NCBI GenBank assembly: GCA_032622095.1
Contig: CP136066.1
Span: 231,202,961 to 231,266,960, forward strand
Direction of reading: 5' to 3'
DNA: 64,000 nucleotides
Source of the DNA: Siphonodentalium dalli
Lineage: Eukaryota > Mollusca > Scaphopoda > Gadilida > Siphonodentaliidae
Made by a program: the position numbers and the translations under genes
The notes under the pieces: model-generated
What the model was told of the DNA's origin: nothing
Database searches by the model: none
The model's input: the letters and a program-made list of their open reading frames with translations, nothing else
Part shown: piece by piece, positions 51,754 to 62,092 of the stretch
How positions within the stretch are numbered: the first letter of the stretch is position 1
Layout: each line of letters starts with the position of its first letter

Positions 51754-51762
51754 CACAGGGTC

Positions 51763-51772
51763 AAACATTAAC
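51763..51772. repeat. Right 10-bp direct repeat AAACATTAAC
   Basis: Exact partner of 50345-50354, one base outside the right inverted end. Confidence 0.65.
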
Positions 51773-52186
51773 GCAGATAATTAATTGAGCGCCACCGCGA
51801 CGAAGTCTGGAATAAAATGTTATGATTTCTTACACTGTCGAGAAACACAGATGTGGGCCAAGGTGTACTGTTGGTCCGATCCCCCTGCTTCAGATTATGA
51901 CAATAGCTCTATATGGCCTATACGTATATTTGTCATCTCATTCAATGACCATAATTATATTTGTTGCACGTGACATCAAATAAACATCAATAACATAAAA
52001 TTGTGATTGATTCTTCAATAAACATTTGGAGAAAAAAATGACTGAAAAGGAAATACTCACTCGAATATGGCCACGACGTGCCCAGCTCAGAGACGAATCA
52101 CGGTGTTGGTACTGCATGATTTAGTTGTGTTCTAAACTGTTGGGGACAGGACAACGTATTATGACCTCTTCATTTCTATCTGAATC
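51773..52186. other. Intervening sequence, nothing recognised
   Basis: No supported gene or repeat; a 62-codon plus-strand frame at 51785 has no recognisable domain. Confidence 0.5.
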
Positions 52187-52983
52187 TAATTTGAATAAGA
52201 ATGGGAATGATAAGAGAAATGTTTGGACGACACTTCAGCGGCACCCGTGTGTTAGTCGGGAACGTGCTTGACTTTTTACTTAATTTGAATATTGTTGAAT
52301 ACATTAATTAGTATGGAATTGGAGTAAACAGTCCACGTGGCTGTTTTATTCAAGAACAGACGCCGAAAATAAGTCCATTCAATTTAAGTGGGAAAAGGTC
52401 AGGTTTATTAACAACAGAATATCCACACTCCTCAAAATTCCCTATACTGCCAACAAGATATTTCATCTTTCCACCTAACACTTTCCTTATCATATCCGAC
52501 ATCCATCTTAACCCCTTAAACTATTCTCACATAAACAAAATAATTCCATATAAAACTATTTTATAGTCATCTGACAACCGCCATACCCTTCCAACATACT
52601 CCCACATAACCCAAATCATTCGATATGAAACTACCTTATCTTGAAACACCTATCGAACCGGCCCATCCTGTGAGTAGACTATAGCACACGCGATAAAACG
52701 TCAACAATTTAAAACCTGAAGCCCCCGTCTACTTGAAACAATCTGAAATGTTATAAAATCACTCTCACATGATGGAACTTGTCATTAGCCAATCGGAAAC
52801 GACTCCCAAAAGCTTAAAGCTTGTTGTCGAATCCCTTTCATATCATCACTATTAATCTTTGTCTTGTTTTTTTGTAATATACGAATAATATGGAATAAAT
52901 ACTGTTTGCATCAACAACTTCTGATTCCTAAATCCTCAAATAACAGAAACTATTCTATTTTCTGAACAAACGACAAGATTTCC
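52187..52983. repeat. Right copy of the flank segment, split by an insertion
   Basis: 52187-52415 and 52919-52983 together match bases 1-298 in order. The split is a 503-bp insertion at 52416-52918. Without it the two copies align base for base across the junction (TTATTACCAAATTCAGATTC on the left, TTATTAACAACTTCTGATTC here). Confidence 0.88.
52416..52918. mobile_element. About 500-bp insertion of unknown class
   Basis: Absent from the paralogous copy at bases 1-298. It is flanked by the direct repeat AACAAC (52410-52415 and 52913-52918), a likely 6-bp target duplication. Near its right end is an AATAAA at 52894, preceded by a T-rich run. No frame is present, and the ends are not obvious inverted repeats. 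It could be a solo LTR or a short retroelement read on the plus strand. Confidence 0.7.
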
Positions 52984-53784
52984 CTTTAACTGAAAAGAGC
53001 GTTCCGTGTTAATGAAAGCGCGCTCATCAGTACTCTGGTAATTGACAATTCACTATGAGTCGTGTCAGTTTAGGCCAGACAAAAAAAAATTAATCAACTA
53101 TCAGCAGACCAAAGCAATTTATTGTTACACCAGTTGATAATGGTTCGAAGAAAGAATGACAGGCGCATGAGAACAAATCACATGTGAATACACAATAAAT
53201 AGTGTACATGTACACAAATAGAAATAGGGCTACTTCATCTGCAAATACACAGGTTCTAACTTACACAGTGTGAAATACATGGGTTGAAATGACAAAGAAA
53301 GATTAAGTGTGCACATTCGCCAAGCCCGAGTAACAATTAATAAAATCAGCTTTGCCTGTCGCAATGCCTCGGTGTTGACCGTGACTAATAACGGACACGA
53401 TTTTTGCTCACACGAGCGAATACCGTTTTCTTTCTGTGTGCATATCTATATCAATCCGTTTACACTAGTATGCGTGTAGAACTGTATACAGATCTACAGC
53501 AATGTAAACACACCCTTAGTCTATTCTTGATATGGTAGAAATAAAGAGCCTTTGTTTTACTTCTGTACGAAAAAAACAAACAGCTGGAATAGCGCTTTGA
53601 CCACGGTATGTATTTCTCAGAGAATATGAGGCGGTATATATACTTATCAACATTTCTTATACATTGCAACAAATCTTATACATCCTTAGAAATTACTTAG
53701 ACAAATTTTGGATGCTCGAATGAGCCATGTCCATTTAAATTAACAGAATATCATGACAGTAGATGTCTAATTTTATTGGGGTCA
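52984..53784. other. Unique sequence, nothing recognised
   Basis: No supported gene, RNA or repeat. A 70-codon minus-strand frame at 53460-53672 shows no known domain. Confidence 0.5.
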
Positions 53785-54456
53785 ATTGTGCGGGCATGCA
53801 CGATTATATATGATCCTATACCCAACATGACTTTCAATATGTTGTATCTGCCACTCGAAGTGAAGGTAATTCCACTTAATCTTCTGTTATAATAGATAGC
53901 TATACTCTTATTTCTTAATACACTTGTTGGATTATGTAGGTAACATCCGCTGCAACCATTATCGGGTTTAAAACGTTTGTTACTAAATGATCACAAAGTG
54001 CAGATATCGTTCGAATAAATATCATGTAAAGAACCGCCACAGCCATGGTTATCTTGGAATAGAACCGTATCACGCATAACTGTTGTGATTAGGTGGCTAA
54101 TGCTCCAAATTACCGACACACATCGGGATATTTCCTCAGCTATTTTACAGAAGAATAACACAGTTACAATTTATACTCAGTGTTCGTCTTCAGAATGCGT
54201 TTCACAGTCGGTATGCTACCGAAAACAAAGAAATAACGTTTACAATGCTTGATTTTCAGTGATTGTATGTTGATAATTACACGTTAACTCGCTATATCCG
54301 AGTTAATTGTGATCTAACGTTCAGGTTTCGGTAAAACGGCACTTATGCAGCCTGAAAATGATAATTTTTAATCATAAGGAACCGTAACAAATCAGTCAAG
54401 AACCATCACAATACCGGTGATAGAACGACTTCCGATGTAACAGTTCCTACACAGTG
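53785..54456. repeat. Copy 1 of a diverged 0.7-kb direct duplication
   Basis: This matches 54814-55514, with offsets drifting from about 990 to 1060. The best-conserved part is the right end, GAACGACTTCCGATGTAACA followed by GTTCCTACACAGTG. On the minus strand both copies read CRNCYIGSRSI(T/A)GIV and stop soon after, preceded by TGTGTAG, which could be a splice acceptor. A coding origin is possible but unproven. Confidence 0.75.
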
Positions 54457-54813
54457 ATTGTATGATAAGAAATTTGTAACAGTTGAACATTTTGACCAAA
54501 GTTGGGGATATACACCATTTAAGCATCCCCTCCCCAAGTACCCCCCCCCCCCCCACCACCACCCCAATCACGCCATAACCTATCAATGATTTAGATGAAC
54601 GTGATTTCATAAGTTATATTCATGTCTGGGCGACAAACAAGTGTAAATGTCCCTCAGGCGGACTTCAGAGGAGGAAATATGATGTCGCTGGCATTGAAAT
54701 ATTGTCACACCTGGATCTTTCAATAATGCCCAGATTAAGTAAATGAATATACATGTAACCTCTCTCTCATATTCTCCTGAGAGTAGATTTATATTACCAT
54801 TGGTCATTTATAT

Positions 54814-55514
54814 AGGCGGGCATGATTATGATACTATAATCATCGGGAGCTTCAATATTTTATTTCTGCCAATTAATGTCACTTAATCTCCCATATTAGG
54901 TATTTATTGTGTCCTTTCTTAATATACCTGTTCTATTATGCAAATTACATAAGCTACAGTCATTATCTAGTTTAAAATGTCAGATACACAAGACGATTTT
55001 CGGACCAATAAATCTCATGTACAGAACCGTCACAGCCATGATTGGTTTGAAATATAACCGTAACGCGCACCCGTGTTGAGGCCACAGCTTCCAATTATCA
55101 ACCCCTATCGGGATACTTTTTCAGCTATTTTACAGAAGAATAACACGGGTATACTTTATAGTCAGTGTTTGTCTTCAGAATGTGTTTCATATCATCAAGT
55201 TTTATACGCCACGAAAAACAAAGAAATTGCGTCGTCGTGGCTTGATTTTTAGTGATAAAACATGTTGATATGTACGCGTTAACTCGCTAATATACCGAGT
55301 TAATTGTGGTCTAGAGTTCAGGTTTCCATAACACGTCACTTCTGCAGCCTCTGTTCATTCGGGAGGGTATAATATATTCAAGATATCTATAATTGTGCGT
55401 GATTTTGTCACAAAAATGATTATTTTCAATCAGAAGGAACCGTAACAAATCAGGCATGAACTATCACAATACCGGCGATAGAACGACTTCCGATGTAACA
55501 GTTCCTACACAGTG
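54814..55514. repeat. Copy 2 of the 0.7-kb direct duplication
   Basis: Diverged partner of 53785-54456, sharing ACAGAAGAATAACACRG, TTAACTCGCTA and the conserved right end. The intervening 54457-54813 is unrelated and contains a C-run near 54541-54554. Confidence 0.75.
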
Positions 55515-56162
55515 CATATTTTACCTGTATCCTCGAGGTGGTATAGCTGGTTGCAATAAAATTCCAACCTAAATCACTAGGATTCGTGGGAACCAACAAC
55601 GAGACAGTCAATGACGAGCTCCAGACTGTACAGATGGAGAAGACTGGGACTCTGAAGACACAATAGTCAGTACTTGTCAAATAACTTTAAAACAAGCGGT
55701 TCTTAACAGAGTCACCGGTAGAGGGTCTTTGTTGAACAGTGGATGGATATGGGGGTATCCACCTTGAAATTTATAACTGCACACCCCTCCCCCTCCCCAA
55801 TAGATAATTGCCCATTACCTCCCAACTGGACCAAACTAAATTACAACTGGTACTTCAAGATCTCCAACTGTTTGAAATTTATCAAAACCTTACTGATAAT
55901 ACCGGTATATATCAAAATTATTACATGTAATATAGGAATCTATATACAGGTACCAAACATGATTTTATAGCATAGACATGGCGGTGTGGAAGTGTTTTAA
56001 ATCTCCTATATCTGCCACTATTTGAACCAAATGTAAATCCCAATCTATGAGATCCATTGATCTAGTAATTTTATATGGTATATTATAGAAGTTGAAGTGA
56101 GTTCATTTTCATTAAAATAAGTTACAAAATTAAGGGAAGGGTTATCAACTTTCCTTGAAATC
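55515..56162. other. Unique sequence, no supported gene
   Basis: A plus-strand stretch near 55560-55664 reads as a short polar frame (GTNNETVNDELQTVQMEKTG) ending in TAG, preceded by TATAG. It might be an exon but has no recognised domain. The rest is AT-rich and featureless. Confidence 0.4.
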
Positions 56163-56775
56163 ATCAGCACAATAAATAAGCACATCATTATCACAGATGA
56201 AAAGAAGTCCACATAAAATAAAATTGAGCAAGGAGTAAAAACAATCTATAATTTTTTTTTTAAATTGAATTCTTTTTAATGTTTTTTTTTTTCATTGTTA
56301 AATTGAGCAAGGAGTTAAATCCCCCCAAAAAAATCTGGAGTTATGTCCATGGCTCTGCCCACATTTGACGCAGTGACATCATTTGAACAAATCTGAACCC
56401 CAGTCACCCAAGGACATTTCATACCAAATATGAACCCATTCGACCCGGTGGTAGATGGGAAGAAGTCGTTTTAGCAATTACTTTGGAGGGGAAAAGTTAT
56501 GGCCCTGGCTTCTCACCGGAGAATGGGCATGGGCCAGTCGAAATATTTTTCAAATGACTCCACATAACACATAACTCCAAAAAATGTTTTTTTCACGTGA
56601 ATTCGGTCAATGATGACTTTATCCGCCGAATTTGAAATCGACATCCGTTGGGGCGGTATTTTATGGATGAAATATGAAATGAACATGATGAAATTTACAA
56701 TGAAACTGATAAGTTTCAAGTTAGCTATCAGTCGGTGTGCTCCCCCAGCGTTACTATCAATAATAGCTAATAAAT
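56163..56775. repeat. Copy 1 of a tandem interspersed-repeat pair
   Basis: Shares with 56781-57440 the anchors CACATCATTATCACAG, TGACATCATTTGAACAAATC, AAATATGAACCCATT and GCTCCCCCAGCGTTACTATC. Poly-T runs lie in the middle. The minus-strand frame at 56513-56836 falls within the repeat and is probably not a gene by itself, although part of it resembles the exon candidate at 51.2 kb. Confidence 0.85.
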
Positions 56776-56780
56776 AATAA

Positions 56781-57440
56781 ATAAAACACATCATTATCAC
56801 AGAAGAAAAGAAGTCAATATAAAATGAATTGAGCAATGAGTAAAAACAATAATCTTAATGTGTTTTTTTTTTTAATTTTTTTTTTTTTTAAATTTGAGCA
56901 AGGAGTTAAATCTCAAAAAACTCTTTTTGTTTTTTGAGTTATGTCCCTGGATCCGACCACAATTGACCCAGTGACATCATTTGAACAAATCTGAACCCCA
57001 GTCACCAAATATGAACCCATTGGACCCGATGGTACGTGGGAAGAAGTCGTTTTTTTTTAAAGAATTACTTTGGAGGAAAGAGTTATGTCCCTGGCTTCGC
57101 AAATATTTTAGTAATTTTACTTGCTGACCTAATTTTAACAAATCTGAATGTGAGTCACCAAGGGAACATTCACACCAAATATGACCCATTTCGGTCTAAT
57201 GGTTTTGGAGAAGATGTTTAAAGAATTGTTAACGGACGGACGGACGGACGGATGGAAGGATGATGACGTTATTAACCGAATTTGTGAAATCGACATCCGT
57301 TGGGGCGGTATTTTATGGATGGAATTATGAAATGAACATTACGAAATTTACAATGAAACTGACAAGCTTCAAGTTAGCCATCAGCCGATGTGCTCCCCCA
57401 GCGTTACTATCAATAATAGCTAATTTCAATAACAATTCTC
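56781..57440. repeat. Copy 2 of the tandem pair, with GGAC tail inside
   Basis: Second copy at an offset of 605-653. Between its two main blocks it carries GTTAACGGACGGACGGACGG (about 57228-57252), a short GGAC microsatellite often seen at ends of interspersed repeats in marine invertebrates. Copy 1 lacks this tail. Confidence 0.85.
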
Positions 57441-57500
57441 CCAGTTTACACTCGAAAGCACAAATTGTGCATAAATTTGTCTCCGTATTTATAATTATTT

Positions 57501-57653
57501 TATAAGATAAGATAAGATTTTAATGCAAAATACACCCAATGGGCAGTTGCACATATAATAAATACAACATATATCAACATAAGGAATAATTTAACATGAG
57601 TAATCACATACGATATATGCATATATACGCTCGTGGATTACTGTCATAAAATC
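57501..57653 (-). mobile_element. 3' tail of a truncated non-LTR element
   Basis: Downstream of the RT C-terminus at 57654-57899 on the minus strand. It ends in a short ATCTT-type repeat (TATAAGATAAGATAAGATTT on the plus strand, 57501-57520), the microsatellite-like tail typical of these elements. Confidence 0.65.
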
Positions 57654-57899
57654 TCAGGTATACTTGCTTTTATTAGACATATGTATATTGTCTCGAATGG
57701 TGAAGAAAGACCGGATCATGTCGCATATAACGTTAACGGTTGCAATTTGTTCATTCTGCATAATAAATCTGAACTTCTCATAATTTGTCATTTCTAAGAA
57801 ATGAGGGCACGTTGCAATTAAGTCCTTTACATAAGCTTCGCGAATACTTTCATAGGACCGACATTCTAAGATTTTATATGGATCGTTTGTATTCTGCAA
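57654..57899 (-). pseudogene. C-terminal remnant of a non-LTR reverse transcriptase
   Basis: The 81-codon frame begins inside the remnant and reads ILECRSYESIREAYVKDL, then VICDMIRSFFTIRDN. This layout (cysteine of the zinc motif, a helical stretch, then a final FxxxR helix before the stop) is the same as the last 60 or so residues of the RTs at 7895-8341 and 20491-22902. Everything upstream is missing, so it is a heavily 5'-truncated copy, of a different family from the other two. Confidence 0.7.
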
Positions 57900-58094
57900 T
57901 ACCCAAAGGGACGAATTCTTATGTTTTATTGTGTTTTTAAACTCCGAGGTGGGGAAATCTCGGTTTGTTTACATTATGAATGTTCTAGCTGATTCCGATC
58001 AAACTCTATATGCGCAGTTCACTATTACATGTGAATTTGGTCTCCCATATTCGTTTGAGATCATCTAAATTCTCGTCCCGCCATATTAACTAAC

Positions 58095-58277
58095 TTGAGA
58101 GAATTTAGCAACGCTGGTAGAGCTTACGTCCAATGCTTTACGCCTATGACCACACTTGGTGGCGAGGAGCCAATCGAATGCAACCCGGATATAACTACAA
58201 ACATTCTGCCTGGTATCGCACGTTCTTTGGGAATTCCGTATAAAAAACATTTGGAATTGGATTATTCTGGTGCGTAA
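58095..58277 (+). other. Possible isolated exon
   Basis: A 60-codon open stretch reads AGRAYVQCFTPMTTLGGEEP and then CNPDITTNILPGIARSLGI. Upstream is TTAACTAAC, which fits a branch-point consensus, followed by AG dinucleotides; near the end is TCTG|GTGCGTAAG, a fair donor. The first codon is TTG, so it is not a normal start. No family is recognised; it may be an exon or a transposon fragment. Confidence 0.3.
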
Positions 58278-58649
58278 GGTAGAATCATTGTCTGCGCTAT
58301 GAACTGTTTAAACTTTTTGTGCCAATTGAATTTCATATCTCACATTGTTCTTTTTCACATGACAGTTGACACGGTAGGCTACCTGCTGCATTATGCATAT
58401 GTAAAATCGTCAATCGAGATTCGGCTATCCGGGTCGCCACGTCAACATCCCATTCCCAATTCACATCATATAGATCCGGGTCGTTTAGATTTACATACGG
58501 TATATGAACCAGGATTTACAGTGTATCATGCATGGGTCGATTTAATTTGTTTCATTTTTCTAGCATTTTGCAGCACTGGATAGGCATAGATTTTGTATAG
58601 CATTCCCTACCATTGTACCAATACATGTTTCTTCATTGTAAATTGGTTA
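58278..58649. other. Spacer, nothing recognised
   Basis: A 94-codon plus-strand frame at 58299 has no recognisable domain. The stretch ends at a TTA target site for the next element. Confidence 0.45.
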
Positions 58650-58967
58650 GGCCTAAAAAAAAAAGACGTTTGTTTTCGCTAACCCGACCGACCCTATTTT
58701 AAACCCCCGACCCTAAACTTTTTATTGCCATTGCCAAAAAAAAAAAAATGGACAAAAAAAAAAAAAAAAAAAAAAAAATTTTTTTATTTACATTTTTTTT
58801 TTTCAATTTAGGTCTCAATTCATATCATAACAAGATGCAAAACATTTATATATATTGACATAAGAAATTTAAGTTTACAAAAAGATTTAAATTTAATAGT
58901 TGGAATCATACTGTAAAGTATGTTTGGCTTTATCTACTATAGCTTTCATCTGTGAAAACTTCAATTA

Positions 58968-60725
58968 GGCCAAAAAAAAAAGATTGTATGTTTGCGAGTG
59001 AAAAAATTAGGGTAGGTAGGTAGGGAATTTTTTTATTATTATTTTATTTTGATATTTTTTATCCAGCTGCTGAAATATTGAATTACTTCGACCGAAGTGA
59101 CATAAAATGCCAACTTGTGTTGTGGGGAAAGTATTACTTGATAAACACAGTGGAAATAGACATTAAGATTGATGAAAGATCACGCTTACTTCATGCTTAA
59201 GTATGTTATTTATTATTCACATACCACATTTTCATACATTTGGATATAAACTTGGTACGAGATTGATGTCACTAACGTTTATAAGAATTTTACCCATAAT
59301 ACCACCATTATACCGTACTTATATTGTGACGACTACATCCCATTGTCTGGAGGTAGCCAGTACACCCAACCTACTAGCATGCCTGGTTTTTGGAAACAGT
59401 AGCTGTACCCCTAACATATGTGGTGATACTAGTAACCTCTATACATGTATATATACAGATACACACACCATGTCTGTTGATAGTGCTCCTACCGGTGTAA
59501 CAGTTTATCTCCCCCCCCTGATCAACTTGACCTAGGTTATCTCCCCCCCCCGCCCTGATCATCTCCCCCCCCGCCTGAATTTTACATACCTTAACATCTA
59601 TTGGCGTGATAGTCTCATTTTATCATTCACTATGACTATGTGACATAGAAAAACTATCATTGGTGGCAAGGAAGCATGTCTTTTCTTCGGCAGAGACATT
59701 ATTGTTCAGATTTGTTTTTATTGAAAATCACCCAGTTTATCTCCCCCCCCCCCCCCCCCCCCGCCTGAATTTTCCATACCTTAACATCTATTGGCGAGTT
59801 AGTCTCATTTTATCGTTCACTATCACTATGTGACTAAGAAAAACTATCATAGGTGACAAGGAAGCATGATTTTTCTGTAAAAGAGACAATAATTATAGTT
59901 CGGAGAATTTTCATTGGAATTTACCTAGTTTATCTCCCCCCGCCTGGATTTTCCATACCTTAACATCTATTGGCGAGATAGTCTCATTTTATCATTCACT
60001 ATGACTATGTGACTTAGAAAAACTATCATTGGTGGCAAGGAAGCATGTCTTTTCTTCGGCAGAGACATTATTGTTCAGATTTTCTTTTATTGAAAATCAC
60101 CCAGTTTATCTCCCCCCCCCCCCCCCCCACCTGAATTTTCCATACCTTAACATCTATTGGCGAGTTAGTCTCATTTTATCGTTCACTATCACTATGTGAC
60201 TAAGAAAAACTATCATAGGTGACAAGGAAGCATGATTTTTCTGTAAAAGAGACAATAATTATAGTTCGGAGAATTTTCATTGGAATTTACCTAAACTTGC
60301 AGACTCAAATAAGCACTGTGCAGGGGGGAAATTTTCCAAGAAAATAATAAATGCGTGCATGTTTATTTGGAACCCATGAGTATGTTCCATAAGTCCCAAA
60401 CAAGGCATACAGGTAAAGCAGGCATGAGATCCACTCTCATGAAATTAAAATTGCAAAATTCATGCCCATCAATCCACAACCCATCACACACCTGGGGCTT
60501 TTGAGACAAATGTCACTTCATGGTCACTTTTCAGAAGCATATGTTAGAAACCATGTGTTTTGCACACTAATGATCATCAATATTTATGAGCATTAGTGGT
60601 AAAAACAGTAAAAAAAAAAAAAAAATTTAGATTTTTTCTCAAAATATCAATAAAAAGATTAGGGTCGGCAGGTTATTTTTAGGGTCGGTCGATGTACGGA
60701 AACATAGCATCTTTTTTTTTTGGCC
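58968..60725. mobile_element. Inner element of the same family, opposite orientation
   Basis: Ends GGCCAAAAAAAAAAGATTGT (58968) and the reverse complement of GGCCAAAAAAAAAAAGATGC (60725) both continue into TATGTTTSCG, and TTA flanks both sides (58965-58967, 60726-60728). Its left subterminal block is the ATTAGGGTAGGTAGG type and its right one the CCGACCCTA type, the reverse of the outer element. It therefore inserted backwards into a relative. The body holds the poly-C tandem repeat. Confidence 0.72.
59535..60295. repeat. Four-copy tandem repeat headed by poly-C tracts
   Basis: RCCTG(A/G)ATTTT at about 59573, 59763, 59942 and 60129 marks four units of 180-190 bp, each opening with TTATCT followed by a C run of 6 to 20. 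Units 1 and 3 share TTTTCTTCGGCAGAGACATT; units 2 and 4 share TTTTTCTGTAAAAGAGACAA. The array is thus a roughly 370-bp dimer repeated twice. Confidence 0.9.
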
Positions 60726-60728
60726 TTA

Positions 60729-61749
60729 GTTTCAGTTCAGGTTTGTTATGATTCAGCCTTCAGACTTCAGTATTTCAATCAAATAAAGTACAGGAACATT
60801 ATCAATTTGATCGAATCAACCTGGTTATCAGGTGGGATCTCATAATACCAAATGAAAAATTAACATAGAGATTAGTACTATAAATAGTAATTACTAACTT
60901 AATAGACACATTGTTTCTGCACTACATGTAGTATATTATGTATGTGTCTCACTTGAATTTTATAAAATAGCCTATTATATGAATTAGAGTGATAGTGGTA
61001 TTTAAAGTCTCATTTCAAGCAGGATAAGCATAATCCATTGAACCAAAAGATATCTGACAATAACTTATAAGCATTTCCAATCCATACATATATAAAAATT
61101 TCCAAAGTTATGCTTGAGAAACTTGATCAAATTGACCTCTCAGTAAAATTCAAAATACTAACTCAAAGTGCCCTAGATTAGCTCTAAATGCAATGGATTT
61201 TCAAAAAAAATCCAGGGGGATAACACCCACCATCAGCAGGGGGTCACCCCTCCCAAACCTTCCTCCGCTCAGGCCTTCAGGTTATGCCTTTGGCATATCA
61301 TTGCCCAAAAACAGGTGTCCCCAAAAAATACCTAGATCCTTCACTGAATGCGGAGGAGAAGGTGGGGTTGTGAAGCCATCATTAAGAGATCGGTACAAGA
61401 CGGTCACTCCAATATGTGACAGTGCAGTGGTGCTGGACTGACTCCAGTTGTCGCCAGACCATATGGGAAATATTAGGATTATCAAAGACTATATTAGTAT
61501 ATAGACTACTATATATGTAAATATTGAAGCATATGTAAGATTGAATTGGTGATTCTAGTTCCTCTGTCATCTGGGTTAACCTGATTGGGGCTAAGAAGTG
61601 CATAGTTTGGGTTATTGACAAGCATTATACAATTATTTTTAAAGATACTGAAAAAAAAAAGTAAAAAAAAAAGAAGAAGTTAAGCCTACCTACCTACCCT
61701 AATTTTTTTCAGCTCGTTAGCGGAAACAAATGTATTTTTTTTTTAGGCC
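60729..61749. other. Right arm of the outer element, nothing further recognised
   Basis: AT-rich with a C-rich patch around 61195-61280. Opposing frames of 67-82 codons at 61193-61485 overlap one another and are not convincing. Confidence 0.5.
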
Positions 61750-61929
61750 TTACCAGGAATTGGAAATTGCATCGCAAAGTTCAAACCTCACAGTTCCTAG
61801 CTGTCGTGAGATAGTATATTTTCCGGATGTGTTATTACGCCACAAGGTGGTGAAAGTAGTTTTGGAGATTTTGATTTTCTGTGGTCGACTGGGCGAATGC
61901 ATTGTGGGAGATTTTTGTTTTGTACCTTA

Positions 61930-62092
61930 CTCAATCGTACCGATAGAATCACGTAGATGCTGAAATTGTAAAGTTAACGCCACCGGTGTATAATATGTTT
62001 TTGAAAATATGACTCAATCGTATCGATAGAGTCATGACAGGCTGAAATTGTAAACTTAAAGTCACCGGTGTAATAATATGTTGTTGAAAATA
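61930..62092. repeat. Two tandem copies of an 83-bp unit
   Basis: CTCAATCGTAYCGATAGARTC occurs at 61930 and 62013, and each is followed by GCTGAAATTGTAAA and CACCGGTGTA and by TTGAAAATAT. Confidence 0.9.

Larger units (their letters stand above)
50355..51762. mobile_element. 1.4-kb inverted-repeat element with hairpin ends
   Basis: The ends are inverted copies: ACCCTGTGCCAATGCATTCT on the left, and the reverse complement before 51762. Each end is also a strong hairpin (50370-50436 and 51687-51753). Inside them lie inverted A/T blocks around TTCTTTAACAATTTT, then a 68-base block (50536-50603 and 51515-51584) present in direct orientation at both sides, whose own ends AGCCCCAGACAAACAT and ATGTTTGGGGCT are inverted. 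A 9-10 bp duplication would fit a Mutator-like or foldback element; no transposase is visible. The body carries the exon-like frame at 51166-51402. Confidence 0.75.
58650..61749. mobile_element. Outer TTA-flanked inverted-repeat element
   Basis: Ends GGCCTAAAAAAAAAAGACG (58650) and the reverse complement of GGCCTAAAAAAAAAATAC (61749) share the further word TTTGTTTYCGCTAAC. Direct TTA repeats flank them (58647-58649 and 61750-61752), as in PIF/Harbinger-type insertions. The left subterminal block is rich in CCGACCCTA, the right in ATTAGGGTAGGTAGG on its own strand. Without the inner element it would be about 1.34 kb. No transposase frame is seen. Confidence 0.75.

Noticed and set aside
52416-52918. 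Solo LTR with TG...CA ends
   Set aside because: The insertion ends do not read TG and CA next to the AACAAC repeats, so the class is left open.
61193-61485. Opposing 67-82 codon frames in a C-rich patch
   Set aside because: They overlap on opposite strands within a transposon and show no domain.
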